Of a DNA stretch of 64,000 nucleotides, positions 44,515 to 56,622 are shown in pieces. How positions within the stretch are numbered: position 1 is the first letter of the stretch; the number at the start of each line of letters is the position of its first letter. Origin of the DNA: Myrica gale (taxonomy: Eukaryota > Streptophyta > Magnoliopsida > Fagales > Myricaceae); contig OZ005620.1 in NCBI GenBank assembly GCA_963930655.1, positions 7,951,001 through 8,015,000 of the forward strand, read 5' to 3'. Position numbers and translations under genes: made by a program. The notes under the pieces were generated by a model that had not been told where the DNA came from, searched no databases, and saw only the letters and a list, made by a program, of their open reading frames with translations.

Positions 44515-46439
44515 TGGTACTGATACCAGTAGTAGCTACAACAGGTGCTCTCACCGTCACTGGTGACCACCGGTCACTGTTTAGTTTATTTCTTTTAAAA
44601 AATTTATTATACAATTGAATGTTTCATAAAAAGGAAAAAAATGGCGTCGTCCTTTTCTCACCTCTCTCCTGATACCCCTGCTCCCACGAGTTGTGCTGCC
44701 CTCCTATGCAAATTTGCCTTCTCTCTCTCATTATCTTCTCTCTCTCCTTTCTCCTTTAACCAAGATGCTGGTGGAACCTCTCACCGTTATCGTCAAACTA
44801 GCACCAGCAATGGTTTGTTATTGTGGCCAGCCGATATCGCTGTCGATGTCAAAATTTGGACACCAGCCTTTCCGATGCCAATTTCTATCAAACCGACACT
44901 GACATTACTGTTAATCACCTCTAGTCTATGTCTTAAAGCAATAATTAACAACAGATAAATACACTTGCCACCATCAACTATAATAAGTTGACACATTGCA
45001 CCATAAACTACCATCTTTGAAACATTGGATCCTTCAACTACCAAACTTATACACTTTGTATCCTAGTCAAAGTTTTTCATCTAATTAAACCGAACGAAAT
45101 GACAATAATATCAGTGACCCACTTTACATATATTCATATCCGATCGAGGTTATTAATCATCAGGTACTAGATTAATAAAGTTGAATCCTTGGCCTTAAAT
45201 TGGGAACTGATGTAGCCAAAAGCGCGGAATTATGCGACTCAACCCAATAATGACATGATGATGGGTCAACTGGAAGATGATGAATTGTCATTCATTTTGT
45301 TTTGTTAAGTTGCTTTTTGGGAGTAACAATGTACAAAAAGAGGACAGGAGAGAGAGTTAATATTGAAATATGGAAGACATGATGTACAGGTAAAAGATAG
45401 GTTTTCCAATCAATTATGATAAAAAAAACTAATGAGGAAGTAAAAATTAAGACCATAGGAATTTTGATATACTCTTTGACATATTTGATAGCAAATTGTA
45501 GGATTAATTTCAGTACTTTGCTTTTTGTAAACTCATTATCACGGTTTCGAACTGACTTGACCTAGCTTGATTGTACTTGCTGAACTCAATGACACGGTCA
45601 ACTCTAGGAAAACTAGATGGCACAGAGTTCAACTTCCTAATTAAGTCACTGTTATAATCCACATTGGTTGCTTCAGTGGTTAGGGATAGCCAACACGTAA
45701 CCAATTATATGAACATATGAGGCTCTCCATGATGGCATGGTGGTGACCGGGATAGCCAACACATCCCAAGTGATACAATAAAGAATTTGAAACTTCTAAG
45801 AATTCACCTTCCACACAATAAATAACAAAAGTCTGTGCTTTGGGTTCTACATCTTCAATCAAGTATCGCTCCACATCATATTTACCACATAGCAATTGTT
45901 CTATTGATGTCAATAAATAGCAAGATCTGTCCATACTTCCTACTCAATATTGTCATCACCCACACCTATAAAACTTTGGCTGCCACTGGTTTGCGATGCT
46001 TGGGTTATGCCTCCTCTACTATACTCCCCAAATAACTTTTTTAGAGTACCCTGTACAATGTTAGTCAAAACTCCAAAGTGATGAGTTTAAAGCAAGATCC
46101 AATACCGAAGCTACAAATTAAAACCTATTCACATTCCTCAAATCCTCCATACTTATCATACTTACTTTACATCCATCTAGCCATGTCACTGAGCAAGATA
46201 TCAAATTTAGCTAATAAAGTTCTCCAAATGCTTATGAATTTTGACTAAATCTTTATAAAAAAATACATTTTCGTAAGAATGCAGAATGTATTTAGAATAT
46301 ACATTCTTCTAGTTTTTGATAAATCAAAACTCCAAAGTGATGAATTTTGAAGATACATATATTATATTATAGACTAGATTCAATTTTAAGCCCTAATTTT
46401 GGGTGGTGTAAATATTTAATAGATCGTTTGGTTGGCTTA
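44515..46439. other. Spacer, no supported gene
   Basis: The open frame starting at 44641 (MASSFSHLSPDTPAPTSC) is short, Ser/Pro-rich and unrecognised. Words such as GACACATTGCACCATAAACTACCA near 44990 resemble the style of dispersed plant repeats, but I found no second end. Confidence 0.35.
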
Positions 46440-46561
46440 ATATTTCTCATAATTCTGTTGATTTGTTTTTGTATTTTGTAGAGATAGAGAACTTGAGGAT
46501 ATCCAAGACATGTGGTTGAGGGCAAGGGATGCCATGGATCACCGATGATCATTGGCTTTCT
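46440..46561 (+). mobile_element. Possible hAT 3' remnant, left part
   Basis: After a TTTTGTAG acceptor the frame reads RELEDIQDMWLRARDAMDHR and stops, just before the CACTA. The piece at 56623-57237 would be its continuation. Assignment is tentative. Confidence 0.2.
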
Positions 46562-46569
46562 CACTACAA

Positions 46570-47260
46570 GAAAAAACATTTTGGGTGACAAAAAAAAAAT
46601 GTCACCCAAAGTACAAATTCTGTCACCTAAGGTTTTGGGTGACAAAACCGGGTTGTCACCCAGTTTGTCACCTAAAGCCTGTCAGCAAAGGTTTTGGGTG
46701 ACGATTTTCGTGTTCTGTCACGCAAAACCGTTCGGGCGGTTTATAATCCCGTCCGAACGTCTTGGTGTCATACTGACGAAATTTAAAATCGTCATGCCCA
46801 GTACAGTCCATCCCTTCACATGAGTTGTGCGAACGTTCTCTCTGAACGTTCGCACAGCTCATGGGAACGATTAATCCAATGCGACGAAAATACATTTTGT
46901 CACGCAATAAATGTCTGTACCATTGTATATTAACGTCCAAACGTTTATGTGAATATATCCGGACGTATTCATGAAGACGTCCGCACCGTAGTTTCATTAT
47001 GAAGAAATTTATTTTGTCATCTGAATACGCGGTTCGAACCTTTACGCATACAGTTCAGACTCGTTGTACGTTGCACAAGTTCGAACGTTTTGGTGTATCG
47101 TGAGCACAGGTTCTTATTTTAAGAACGTGTGGACGTTATATACACCGTTCGGACTATATAATTTAAAGCAAAGTGTTCGGACGGATAGCTATGTGTGCGC
47201 ACGCTACAACAAAAAAATATTCGTGCGAACAACATGTAACACCCGTGCTAACGGTTTTCT
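46570..47260. repeat. Left terminal repeats of CACTA family 2
   Basis: TTTTGGGTGACAAAA and GTCACC words (46578-46700), then a field of CGTCCGAACG, GTTCGGACGG and CGAACGTT words to about 47235. It includes a 45-bp near-perfect inverted repeat at 46819-46863 (CATGAGTTGTGCGAACG and its mirror, 5-base loop). Confidence 0.75.
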
Positions 47261-47429
47261 AAATATTTGAATTAATTTAATTAAAATTTATAAAAATAAT
47301 ATAAATATGAAGATATTTACTGCTCATAATATAATAAAATATCTACAAATATGCAATCGTTATTAAAAGTAAATAAAATACATAATGGATAAGTACTGAA
47401 AAAATAGTAAAAATATATAAATTTACCCA

Positions 47430-49160
47430 AATTTTCGTTTGGGTGTCGAACGATTGCATCTGTCTCATCTGCTCCATTAGCTGCTCACGCATTTGCTCCG
47501 CCATTAGTTGCATCCTCCGTTCTTGTTGTTCCACTAGGTTTTTTTTGCTACTCCTGCATCATCTTCTGGTGCTCTTCATCTTTTTTTCCTTGCTGCTCCG
47601 CCATCATCTTCATCAGCTCTTCGTCTTTCTTCCGTTGCTGCTCCTCCATCATCTGCAAATGCTCTCGCATCGTCTGCTCCATATTTGACTGCTTAACCAG
47701 AAGCGCTTCATATTCCAACTGTCCAGCCCTCATCTCCTCAATCTATAATTTGGCCTCCTCCAATCTCCGGGACAAATTAACAGACGATGCTGATGAAGAT
47801 GATCCAACAGACCGTATTGAACGGCCTAAACCTCGCACGTAACCCGCTTTCGTCCACAACACCTCAGTGAAGATCTCCACTTCGGTGTATGACTTTCCCT
47901 CTGACTCGTGTTGCAACTGTAACGACTCTATTTTTTCCTAAAAAATAGAAAAATAGATAAAAATAGTACACATGAAACATAAACGCATACGAATGCATAA
48001 TTAAAACTAACTTTACAACTTACAAAATTTTCTCGTGCATCTTCTGAAGTTCACATGCTCCTTAGTAGTATGCGTCTTTTTATAAAGCAACGAATGACTA
48101 ATTTCATCAGATTTTGAATTTTTCTGTACACCAAAAGAAATATAGAACATGCATATAAAAATATCTCTAAGTCATTTATTTAAATAATAAATAATATAAA
48201 TATAAATTTATTACTTACTAACGACGTTCTAGCGCGTTGGAAGGAACTTGCTCCTGATGTGTGTACAATCTTCAGCTTAGCTCTATTCTCCTTGTTGATT
48301 GCACTCCTCCTCTACATTGTACATTTACAATTGGTAACACAATTAAACATATGGCTAAAATTAACGTTCAGATCGGAAAGAAAATGTTTTACCTGAAATT
48401 CCTCGCTCGCGAATAAATCACAAACACGAGTCCATTCTTCCTTGTTCATATCGGGATACAGGTGCTCCAACGCCTCTTCTTTGAAATTGAACACCGAGTA
48501 ATGCTGAAACATTCTATTTTTGTGCGTCCTGTACGCTGTGTTCATCGTTGACGTCACAGTGATGCGATCCTCGGCTCGGTCGTAATCTAGTTGGAAGTCA
48601 TCCTTAACATATATAACAGTTAGAAATGTAAAAAAGTTTCAACAATTAAAATTGAATAAATTATACTTACCAACACTCGGTTCATCACATACGATTTAAC
48701 CTCGTCGGGGACCTCCTTCCACTTACTCTTCTCAAATGGGACATGTTGTCGAACGAGCGCACCAATATGTCTCGAGAGCATTGAGGACGCCTTGTCATCA
48801 CCCCCAGTACGTCCATCAGGCATATGTACGGTCAGCTTTCTTCTGGTGCGAGCCTTGAGTAAGGCAATCCTGCGCGTACTACCTCGAACGTGTCTAATTC
48901 CGGACGTCGCTACAAATGAAGAACAATAAATTTAAAATTCAATTAAGCATAGAGATTTAAAAGTCATAATATTTAATAAAGATTGACGGGGTAAGATACT
49001 TACACGCACAACTACTCTGGGTGCCTACTGGACTGGCTGTGGTAGGGGACGGTAATTCATTCTTATCCCTAAGCGAAGGACCCGACACTGCTAGTGTACC
49101 CGGACTACTCTCAGCTCGAACTGATGAATCGCACCGCAGACGTTTCCCTCCAACTGGCAT
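47430..49160 (-). pseudogene. Ptta/TNPA-type gene of CACTA family 2
   Basis: Minus-strand exons: MPVGGKRLRCDSSVRAES (49160-48957), a piece with SMLSRHIGALVRQHVPFEK and WKEVPDEVKSYVMNRV (48823-48660), MNTAYRTHKNRMFQHYSVF and EEWTRVCDLFASEEFQ (48550-48380), and a long Glu/Gln/Met coiled coil (MEQTMREHLQMMEEQQ, KKDEELMKMMAEQQ; about 47733-47430). The domain order and basic/coiled-coil layout fit the DNA-binding TNPA-like partner of CACTA transposases. In-frame stops occur (one near 47548 splits the coiled coil), but exon boundaries are uncertain, so part of the gene may still be readable. Confidence 0.65.
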
Positions 49161-49289
49161 GACGTCGACCTGTGACCAAATAAATCAATATTAGAGAAAA
49201 AAAACACAATGAATTATGTTACTCAAAATGAATAAAAAAACAAAAAACAAAAATATGATCGCAAATTTAATTGAAACGATAAATTTACG

Positions 49290-50323
49290 TTAGTACTCGG
49301 AGTAATATTCTTCAGAATCACTACAATCTTCACCAAATGATTCCGAGGAATCATCGCTTCTTTCTACTTCACGGTGTTGTGGACCACTCTCATCGGTTAC
49401 AGGCAGATAAGCCTCGACGTCATTTCTAGTCAACGAGATCATGTCAAATGAGCTAAAGTCCACAAAAAGCTCAATATACTCATTCTCCTGGTATGCTTCA
49501 CGGTTCGACGATCGTTCTCCATCTTCACTAGCTTCTTCTTCAATAGGTGGAATATCATACGTGTTTCTAGGGGTAATCTTTTGAACAATCTTCCAGTGGC
49601 CGCCCAACTTCATATCATCGATATAAAACACTTGATTCTCCTAAGATGGTAGCACGAACGTGTCATCTTTGTACCACTTTCGGGATGTGTTAATACTAAC
49701 AAACCGACCACTCTTATCAAGACCTAAATTTTGAGTACTCAAGTCAAATCAGTCACATTTTAGTAAATAAACTAAATTCCCCCACAAATAACGCAATGCG
49801 TAAATATGTTATCGTAGCTAAATCCTAAATTCTTTCTTAACTTTTTCGCCTCATAATAAGATTTAGGATGTGTCTCCCAATCCGGCAAAACATCTTTTAT
49901 CAAGCCCAACACATCTTCAAACGCCTTTACAGTCAAATTATTCTCGGACTTCACATGAAGTAACCTAACAATGAAAGACAACTTGGAGTACTTCATACAC
50001 CCGGGATACAACTCTCGCTCAGCATCCGCCCATAACATGGTATACACAATTGACTCTAAATTCACCACCATGTTAGGAACTTCTGAAATTGACTCTCCTT
50101 GAAATACCCAATGAGTGTAACTCTGGTCAAACCCAATTATGAATAAATGATTATTTATCCCGTCCACACGTTGGAACAACACATTCTTACATCTTTTACA
50201 TGGACATCTTATCAAACCCCGACTATCTGCATAACTACGGGCAACACTCATAAAATCACGAACACCATCACTATACTTCGCACTTTTGAGTCTATCAGCC
50301 TCATAAATCCAACGCTTATCCAT
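49290..50323 (-). pseudogene. TNP2-type transposase of CACTA family 2, internally deleted
   Basis: Starts at ATG 50323 (MDKRWIYEADRLKSAKY). The transposase-associated domain with CPCKRCKNVLFQ comes first, then the opening of TNP2 (AERELYPGCMKYSKLSF, KKLRKNLGFSYDNIFTHCVICGG). The main catalytic part is absent. The reading then resumes in the C-terminal DUF4216-like block (DKSGRFVSINTSRKWYKDD, VFYIDDMKLGGHWKIVQK), interrupted by two in-frame stops, and ends in an acidic tail (DSSESFGEDCSDSEEYY). The deletion junction lies at about 49770. Confidence 0.8.
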
Positions 50324-50789
50324 ATTGTTCCTTCAAAGACGAAAATACAAACAATAATGCAAACAATGATGACATTCATACTCAACTCTAATTTCTTCAA
50401 GTGATAGGTCCTATCCCATTCAAGTTTATAATATAACGTATTGCACGTAAATGACTCGACCATTGTGATCGATGCTTTAGAAATTTCGACAACATTTCCC
50501 CTCAGTCCCCAGATACACGCCTACAACATTGACCCTAAACACACATCATTTAAGGCAAGTGTGTAACCTCAACGTTGAATGTGTATCCGAAGGACAAAAG
50601 GAGATTTGCATCGAAATTTCTAAACACATATGTCATAATAGTATATACAATTACGCACATTACGTATATTGTAAACTCAAACTGTCATAACATGGACAAT
50701 TCAAGAATTACATCCAGTTCGATATCCGAACTTCGTGTAATTCTTAAACGGGGTCTAAGGCTACTAAATGAATGCATGACATTACAACA
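50324..50789. other. CACTA interior upstream of TNP2
   Basis: AT-rich, presumed promoter of the TNP2 gene. No motif was recognised. Confidence 0.35.
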
Positions 50790-51720
50790 AATACCGTTTA
50801 GACGTTACATAACGGTCCGCATACACAAATTCGTTCGGACGCATTTTTCAAAGCGTCTGAACAAACAAATAGAGTCCGGATGGTAAATAAACCATCCGAA
50901 CTGCGATTGTCAAACAAGACATTTCTTTGACGCACAGACGCAATTTTCAGTCCAAAAACCATGTCAAAATCAACCCAAATCACAAACACTTCAATATAAA
51001 CACATCACAACCAACCTCAAACTCCATTACTATCATTTTAGAACCTAAAAATTCGAAAAACACATGCTTTCATATATTAAAACAAAATTTTTTCATCCTA
51101 AAACAATTCAATTTAAAAACCACTAACCTCAAATGCAATCCAACTTCAAATTCTCAAAGATATGCTATTTTCACACCCTCTTCAATGAGATTGAACTCCC
51201 AAAATCAGCTCTCCGCTTCTGCTCGTGCTTAAATCTCTCATTTGTTTTTTTTCTCCGTTTTTCCTCCACTGTCTGTGAATCTGTAACTTTTATACGTTTG
51301 AATACCGTTTGGACCGATAAAATAACGTTCGAACGCATACGTGTATTAGTTTTCAAGGGAATAAATGCCGCCAAAATTTTCGTATACGTTCGAACTACTA
51401 TTTACCTGTCCGAACTCCCTCTTACAGTTCAACACACCGTTTTAGTAATTCTCAAACGACAGCGTATGCTCAATAACATATACGTTCGGACAATCACATA
51501 CCGTCCGAACACTATCTTACATTATCAGACTGTCTAGGAAATACCAACACCATAGCGTCTGATAATAAACAGTAACGTCCGCACGGTATTAAAATGAGTC
51601 CAGACGGTATTTTGAATTTCAACAGTCCGACCGTCTACACATGTGTTCGGACGGTTTGTTTTATATAATACGACACCGTTCGATTTTACATTAATTAGTC
51701 TGTGACCAATATACAATATC
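50790..51720. repeat. Internal cluster 1 of the GTCCGGACGT-type motif
   Basis: Many diverged copies of CGTTCGAACG, GTCCGAACGC, CGTCCGCACGG and similar words on both strands (for example 50805-50885 and 51290-51680), between the TNP2 gene and the gene at 52034-53257. Confidence 0.65.
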
Positions 51721-52033
51721 GACAATATGTATTTATTTTATTTATTTATTTTAATTAACTTTATTAGCAAATTTTAAATAACCAAAGTTAGTTAATAATG
51801 TAAATAATAAATATTTTTTTGAATAAGTGTACCAAAATTATAAACGTAATATTAATAAACATATTATAGTAAGTTTTAATAAATACAAATAACATAACTG
51901 AAATGACATAAAACATAATATGAACAAAAACATCAAATAAAATCTATACATGTCCACAAAACATAATAAAATATTAAATGTCCTCAAAACATAATAAAAA
52001 AACAAACGTAATAATAAAAGTAAATAAGGAAGA

Positions 52034-53257
52034 CTACGAATCATCCTCATCATAATCATCATCCGTGAGTTTTAGGACATGACGGACGTGACGAAAGTGT
52101 TCCTCTATCAGCACGACCCGCTCAGTCAGAGGAAAGAGCTCTGCACCGGTTGCCACGCCCCTCAAACTCTCCTTAAGCACAGCGGCCTCCTTCTTCCACC
52201 CAGCGTCCATGTCGGCGACCTTCTGCTCCAACTCGGTGATATCACTGACCATGCAATGGGTGGGCTGCAAGACCGACTGCATCCGCTGCGACAGCTCCGT
52301 CATCATATCGTCCATCCAACTCAGTCGTTGTGGCCCAAGTCCATGGGTCGAACTCTGCCTAGGATCCTCCCTCTCCATTGCCTCCGCGGGCTGCTCCTGT
52401 CGTCATCCTCTAGCAAACTGAGAGGCTTGCACCGCTCGGCGTGTCTGGGCCATCGATTTGGAGAGCGTGGTCTTGTTGATCACCCCCAGTGGAAGCGCCT
52501 TCGGCTTGTCACCACCCTCGGGTACCAGCATGACGTGTAGGAACTAGATCAGACGAATCTTGTGCGACAATGAAGTCATAGCATCAATCTTCAAGGCCTC
52601 TGCACGAATGGACTGGTAGATGTATGATGTTATATCAACAGATAGCCCCCGTACAACTACGAGGTACAAGAACTCGGCCCGGCTATACGATAGCTCTGTG
52701 GTGTGCTTCTTAGGGTTTTTGGAGGAGCATAGAATCAGATGCATGATCCGCCAAAAAGGAAGCAGCTGCCCATGTACCATATATGCTCCGTCCAAGATCG
52801 TTGTATCATCCCCAAGCATGGTCCGGAATATCTCGGCCTTAGTGGGTCGGCCCTCCTCGCTCATTGGCAGGTTTGGAAACGCTGCCAAATCTCTCTCATA
52901 CCCTAAGAAATTCGTCAGCTCGTCTGGCGAGAATATGATCGGAACGTTATGGACAGTGACCTCCATACTAGGCTCCTCGAGGTCCCTCACCAGTAATATA
53001 GAGCAATAAAATTCTCGCACCATATTTTTCGACGCATAGCCGGTCCTGTGGATCAATGGAAGCCAACCTAACCCCTCCACCACTTCCGGAAGAGTCCGAC
53101 CCTCACATGTGAGGTCGTTAAAGTTGGCCAATTTGATGTCCCGCTCGACAACAATCGAGTGAGACATAATGATAGTTGTATGCTGCTCCACTGTCAAAGC
53201 TCGAGTGGAAGATTGCTCCTCATCAGCCTGGCAGCTGGTACGTGGACGCTTACTCAT
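52034..53257 (-). pseudogene. Accessory transposon gene, putative plant transposon protein domain
   Basis: One frame of about 407 codons from ATG at 53257 (MSKRPRTSCQADEEQSS) to 52034, interrupted about twice. The first two thirds (EGRTLPEVVEGLGWLPLIH, KNMVREFYCSILLV, FSPDELTNFLGYERD, YMVHGQLLPFWRIMHLIL, FLYLVVVRGLSVDITSYIY) resemble the putative plant transposon protein domain that occurs with several plant element classes. The last third is a coiled coil (MTELSQRMQSVL, ITELEQKVADMD, LTERVVLIEEHFRHVRHVL) with an acidic end. Codons here are more GC-rich than in neighbouring pieces. Its function is unknown. It is not a standard CACTA gene, so it may have been acquired. Confidence 0.6.
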
Positions 53258-53269
53258 TTTTAATGAATC

Positions 53270-54665
53270 TGCACAAAATAACATTTGCACGGTTAGCACA
53301 ACGTCCGAATGCAAACGACATCGTCCGGACGCTTATATTACACATCCGGACATGTAATATAAGAGTTCGGACAAGAACAAAATGTCAACGTATCGGTTTT
53401 TGATACCCGTCCCAACCCTATGAAGATAAAAAAAAACTATTTCAATTTAACATCAAAGCATCTGGACTGCGTTGAAAGACAGTCTGGACATCCCAACCCT
53501 AAGACGATAAAAAAAATTATTTCAATTTAACATTAAAGCGTCCGGAATTCCTTGAAAGAGAGTCCGGACATAATCAAAACGACAATGTATACCACCGAAA
53601 CACTACGATAAGAGTTTGAACGCCCAAACAAGTGTCCAGACGCCTAAATAATGAGTCCGAACGCTGTGTGAATGATGACCGAGTTAACTCAGCCATGACA
53701 GCGTCCCTCCACCTCCCCCACTTGCCCAAAAATTACACCAAAACACAAACTAATATACTTAAAACAAACCAAACACTTAACATTATCAAATTTCTACGTA
53801 AAAATCAATCAAAAAACACAATCTACTATACAAAAAATAGAATTGAAATTCTATACATAAAAAAATATAAAAAAGTAGTTTTCACCATTTAAATCTTGTT
53901 AAAAATAAGCAAAACATACCTGGATGTGATTAGATACACGAGAGAGTGATATTACGTCGAGATTTGTGAAGAAAAAACTTGAGTTTTGAGAGTTTTTTTA
54001 GGGAAAACGTAAGGGTGTTCGTGAAAATGACGAACTGTTCGTCTTTTCAAAATACGTCGATCGCGTCCAGACCAAATTATAGCCGTCCGGACTGACTTTC
54101 GCACACGTGGCCCAATCATCATACTCCGTATAAATGTCAAACTTTAAACCGTTTAAAACCGTTCGGCACAATTAAAACGTCCAAACGTTTCATTAATGCG
54201 TTCGCACGTCTATTTTGTACATTGCAATGAATTGACGCGACATGGACGCACACGTTTGGCTGAATATGCAGCGAATCCCGTTCGGACTTCTTATACACGT
54301 GCGGACAGATACTGTCGTTTTTAACTTTCGTATAACAAAAACACGTGTACACCATACGACGGTTTAGTGAACGTTCGGACTGGCTCAAACACGTCCCAAC
54401 GGGTACCTCATTTACTTTCAGATGCGATGGATGAGTCCGGACGCGCATGTAGATATTGCTTATAAAAAAAAGCGAAGCACGTCCGAACTTCTATTAAACG
54501 TTCGGACTGGTACAACCGTTTTTCACTTTCGTATAACGAAAACACGTGTACGTCATGCGACGGTTAAGCGTCCGGAGTGTCCCAAAAACCGTTCCAACGG
54601 GTGCGTCACTTACTTTCGATAACGATGCAGGAGTTCGGACGCTCAGGTAGAGAGTCCGAACGGAT
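53270..54665. repeat. Internal cluster 2 of the GTCCGGACGT-type motif
   Basis: Dense motif copies at 53275-53680 and 54050-54665. The second part contains a tandem pair with a period of about 201 bp (ACTTTCGTATAAC with AAAACACGTGTAC after it, at 54324 and 54525). Confidence 0.65.
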
Positions 54666-55089
54666 AGCAGATTTATTTAACAATTAAATTAACACAATTT
54701 ACTTTATTTCACAAAACCTAATTTATTTAAATGAGTTAATTTAAGTAAATAATTTAATTTATTTCATTCAACTAAATATAATTTGGCACAAATATTTAAC
54801 TTAATTTCTTTATTTTAAATACATAAAAATATATATAATTAATCATATTTTTATATTAAATATCAATTATAACTAATCATCAATTTAATTATAACTACTT
54901 ATCTAATTTTACTAATTATCTGTTTAAAATGTAATAAATTTAATCTACCGAAAAAGACATAATTAATATAAAATATCAAAAATAGTCCAACAACTGAATA
55001 AAAAACCACAATCGTAATGTCTATTACAAGCTACAAACGGTCCTTTAAAACAATAAATAAATAATTAAGTTTAAAGTAGAAACAGAAGA
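54666..55089. other. Very AT-rich CACTA segment
   Basis: No coding signal or repeat motif was seen. Confidence 0.4.
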
Positions 55090-55518
55090 CTAGTTCAAAT
55101 CACGAGCTGCGACTGGCTCATCCAAATCTTGTCCGAGGGCATCACGAACATGTGCCAAATGCTCCTCCATATTATCCACCCGTCTGACGAGTATTTGCAG
55201 CTGTACCGGAACGGTATGGAAAGACTGGGACAATTGTGACAATTTTTCTCTCATCCTTATTAGTTCCCTCTGCATAATGTTAAACTCTTCCGTTATAGCC
55301 CTATCCGTTAGAGCAAGTTTCGTCTCCAGACCGGTCAAGCGGCATTGGAGCTCCATGCACAATGAATTCGTCGACTGCATGATCACCGAATACTCTCGTT
55401 TAACTTCGCAAAATATGCGTCTGCCTTGGCTGGTCGCTCTGTCTGTCCTCCGACATTTGTGATACTTCTTCCAGAGTGTTTCATGGTCAACCAAGCAAAA
55501 CAGCCCGAACATGAGCAT
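55090..55518 (-). CDS. Coiled-coil accessory protein of CACTA family 2
   Basis: Open frame of 142 residues. Heptad-rich segments (SLCMELQCRLTGLETKLAL, IMQRELIRMREKLSQLSQ, LVRRVDNMEEHLAHVRDAL) are followed by an acidic end (GQDLDEPVAARDLN). The end resembles the tail of the 52034-53257 product (RVVLIEEHFRHVRHVL, then DDDYDEDD), which suggests a duplicated tail exon. The true start or a preceding exon is uncertain. No catalytic motif is present. Confidence 0.45.
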   Translation of the reverse strand: MLMFGLFCLVDHETLWKKYHKCRRTDRATSQGRRIFCEVKREYSVIMQSTNSLCMELQCRLTGLETKLALTDRAITEEFNIMQRELIRMREKLSQLSQSFHTVPVQLQILVRRVDNMEEHLAHVRDALGQDLDEPVAARDLN

Positions 55519-55539
55519 AAACCGTTCGCACGACAGTCA

Positions 55540-56500
55540 AACTGCGTCGTTTAAATTTTAGGACGTCCGGACATAATAATAGACGTCCGCACGTACAATA
55601 ATAGTCCTAACGGTTTACAACAAGTCCGGACCTCGTGAAACGACGTCCGAACGTGAAACGACATCCGAACGTGATTCGACGAACACTAGCCAAACAGACT
55701 AATTTCATAAAATAAAACACCATAAAAAAATAAACAGTCTAACAATCGATGTTATTTAATCTAAATACATAAATAAAACAACATAACAAACGTTTTACCT
55801 GAAGTTCTTTGAGAAATCTGGAATGGAGAGTGAAAACAGAGATAAATGTACGAGAGTGAGTTTGAGATTTTGACAAAGTCTGTCGGTTTAATGTGGCCAG
55901 TAACCGTCCGAACGTGTTATAATAGCGTTCGGACGGGTTTCAACGATTATACTGACACGTGGCCCTTTCAAATTTAAAGTTATTAAATATGCCCGATTCG
56001 AAATGGTTCTAGAACTTATACAATTCGTACTCTCTTTCTTTGTCCGGACTGTATCGATGTCACGTGTCTGAAGTTTTGCAACGTTGAAGCACACGATTCA
56101 CGGAAGATGCATTTATAATTGTGCGGACCTTTTTTGTACCGTCCGGACTTGGGTATTTTTTCCGTTGGAACGGGGTTTATAACGTCCGGACGTAATTGAG
56201 TATTCATGACGATTTTTAATTTTTCACTTTAGCCTGACGATTACTATTCGTTAGGTAATGTTCGTTCGGACTGTGTATCAACGGAGTCCGGACGGGAGTG
56301 TAAAATTGTGACGATTCTAATTGTCACTCAGTTACGACGATGTGGAATTTGTCACCCTGTAGCGAGTCCGAACGGGTATCTTGAGAGTCCGGACGTTATG
56401 TTTTTTTTGTGACGGTTTTTTTCTTCACTCATCCGCGACATGTGTATGTCGTCACACCAGCAATACGTCCGAATGTTGTTGTGACAGGTCCAGATGGTTT
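55540..56500. repeat. Internal/right cluster 3 of the GTCCGGACGT-type motif
   Basis: Words such as GACGTCCGAACGTG, ACCGTCCGAACGTG, ACGTCCGGACGT and AGTCCGGACGG are repeated through 55560-55680 and 55900-56480, followed by the right-end GTGACAAAA words. Confidence 0.7.
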
Positions 56501-56622
56501 TGGAGTTCCTGAATAGTTTTGGGTGACGAAATTAATATTTTGACATGGAAAATTTACTTTAGGTGACAAAATTTGGTTTGACATCCAAAATTTTGTCACC
56601 TAAACCATAATTTCTTGTAGTG

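Larger units (their letters stand above)
46562..56622 (-). mobile_element. CACTA transposon of a second family, 10.06 kb
   Basis: Begins CACTACAAGAAAAAAC and ends TTTCTTGTAGTG; TCT flanks both ends (46559-46561 and 56623-56625). The outer ~100 bases at both ends carry words of the GGGTGACAAAA / TTTTGTCACC type. Inside is a second motif class (GTCCGGACGT, GTTCGGACGG and relatives), occurring not only near the ends but also between genes. The minus-strand gene order from the right is: coiled-coil gene (55518-55090), large unknown gene (53257-52034), TNP2-type transposase (50323-49290), Ptta/TNPA-type gene (49160-47430). The TNP2 core is deleted, so the copy is probably not autonomous. Confidence 0.9.

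Noticed and set aside
44641-44958. 105-codon frame starting MASSFSHLSPD
   Set aside because: Ser/Pro-rich, unrecognised, lies in spacer; could be a leader but unsupported.
46367-46645. 92-codon minus-strand frame across the CACTA left tip
   Set aside because: Crosses the element boundary and uses terminal repeats; not a gene.
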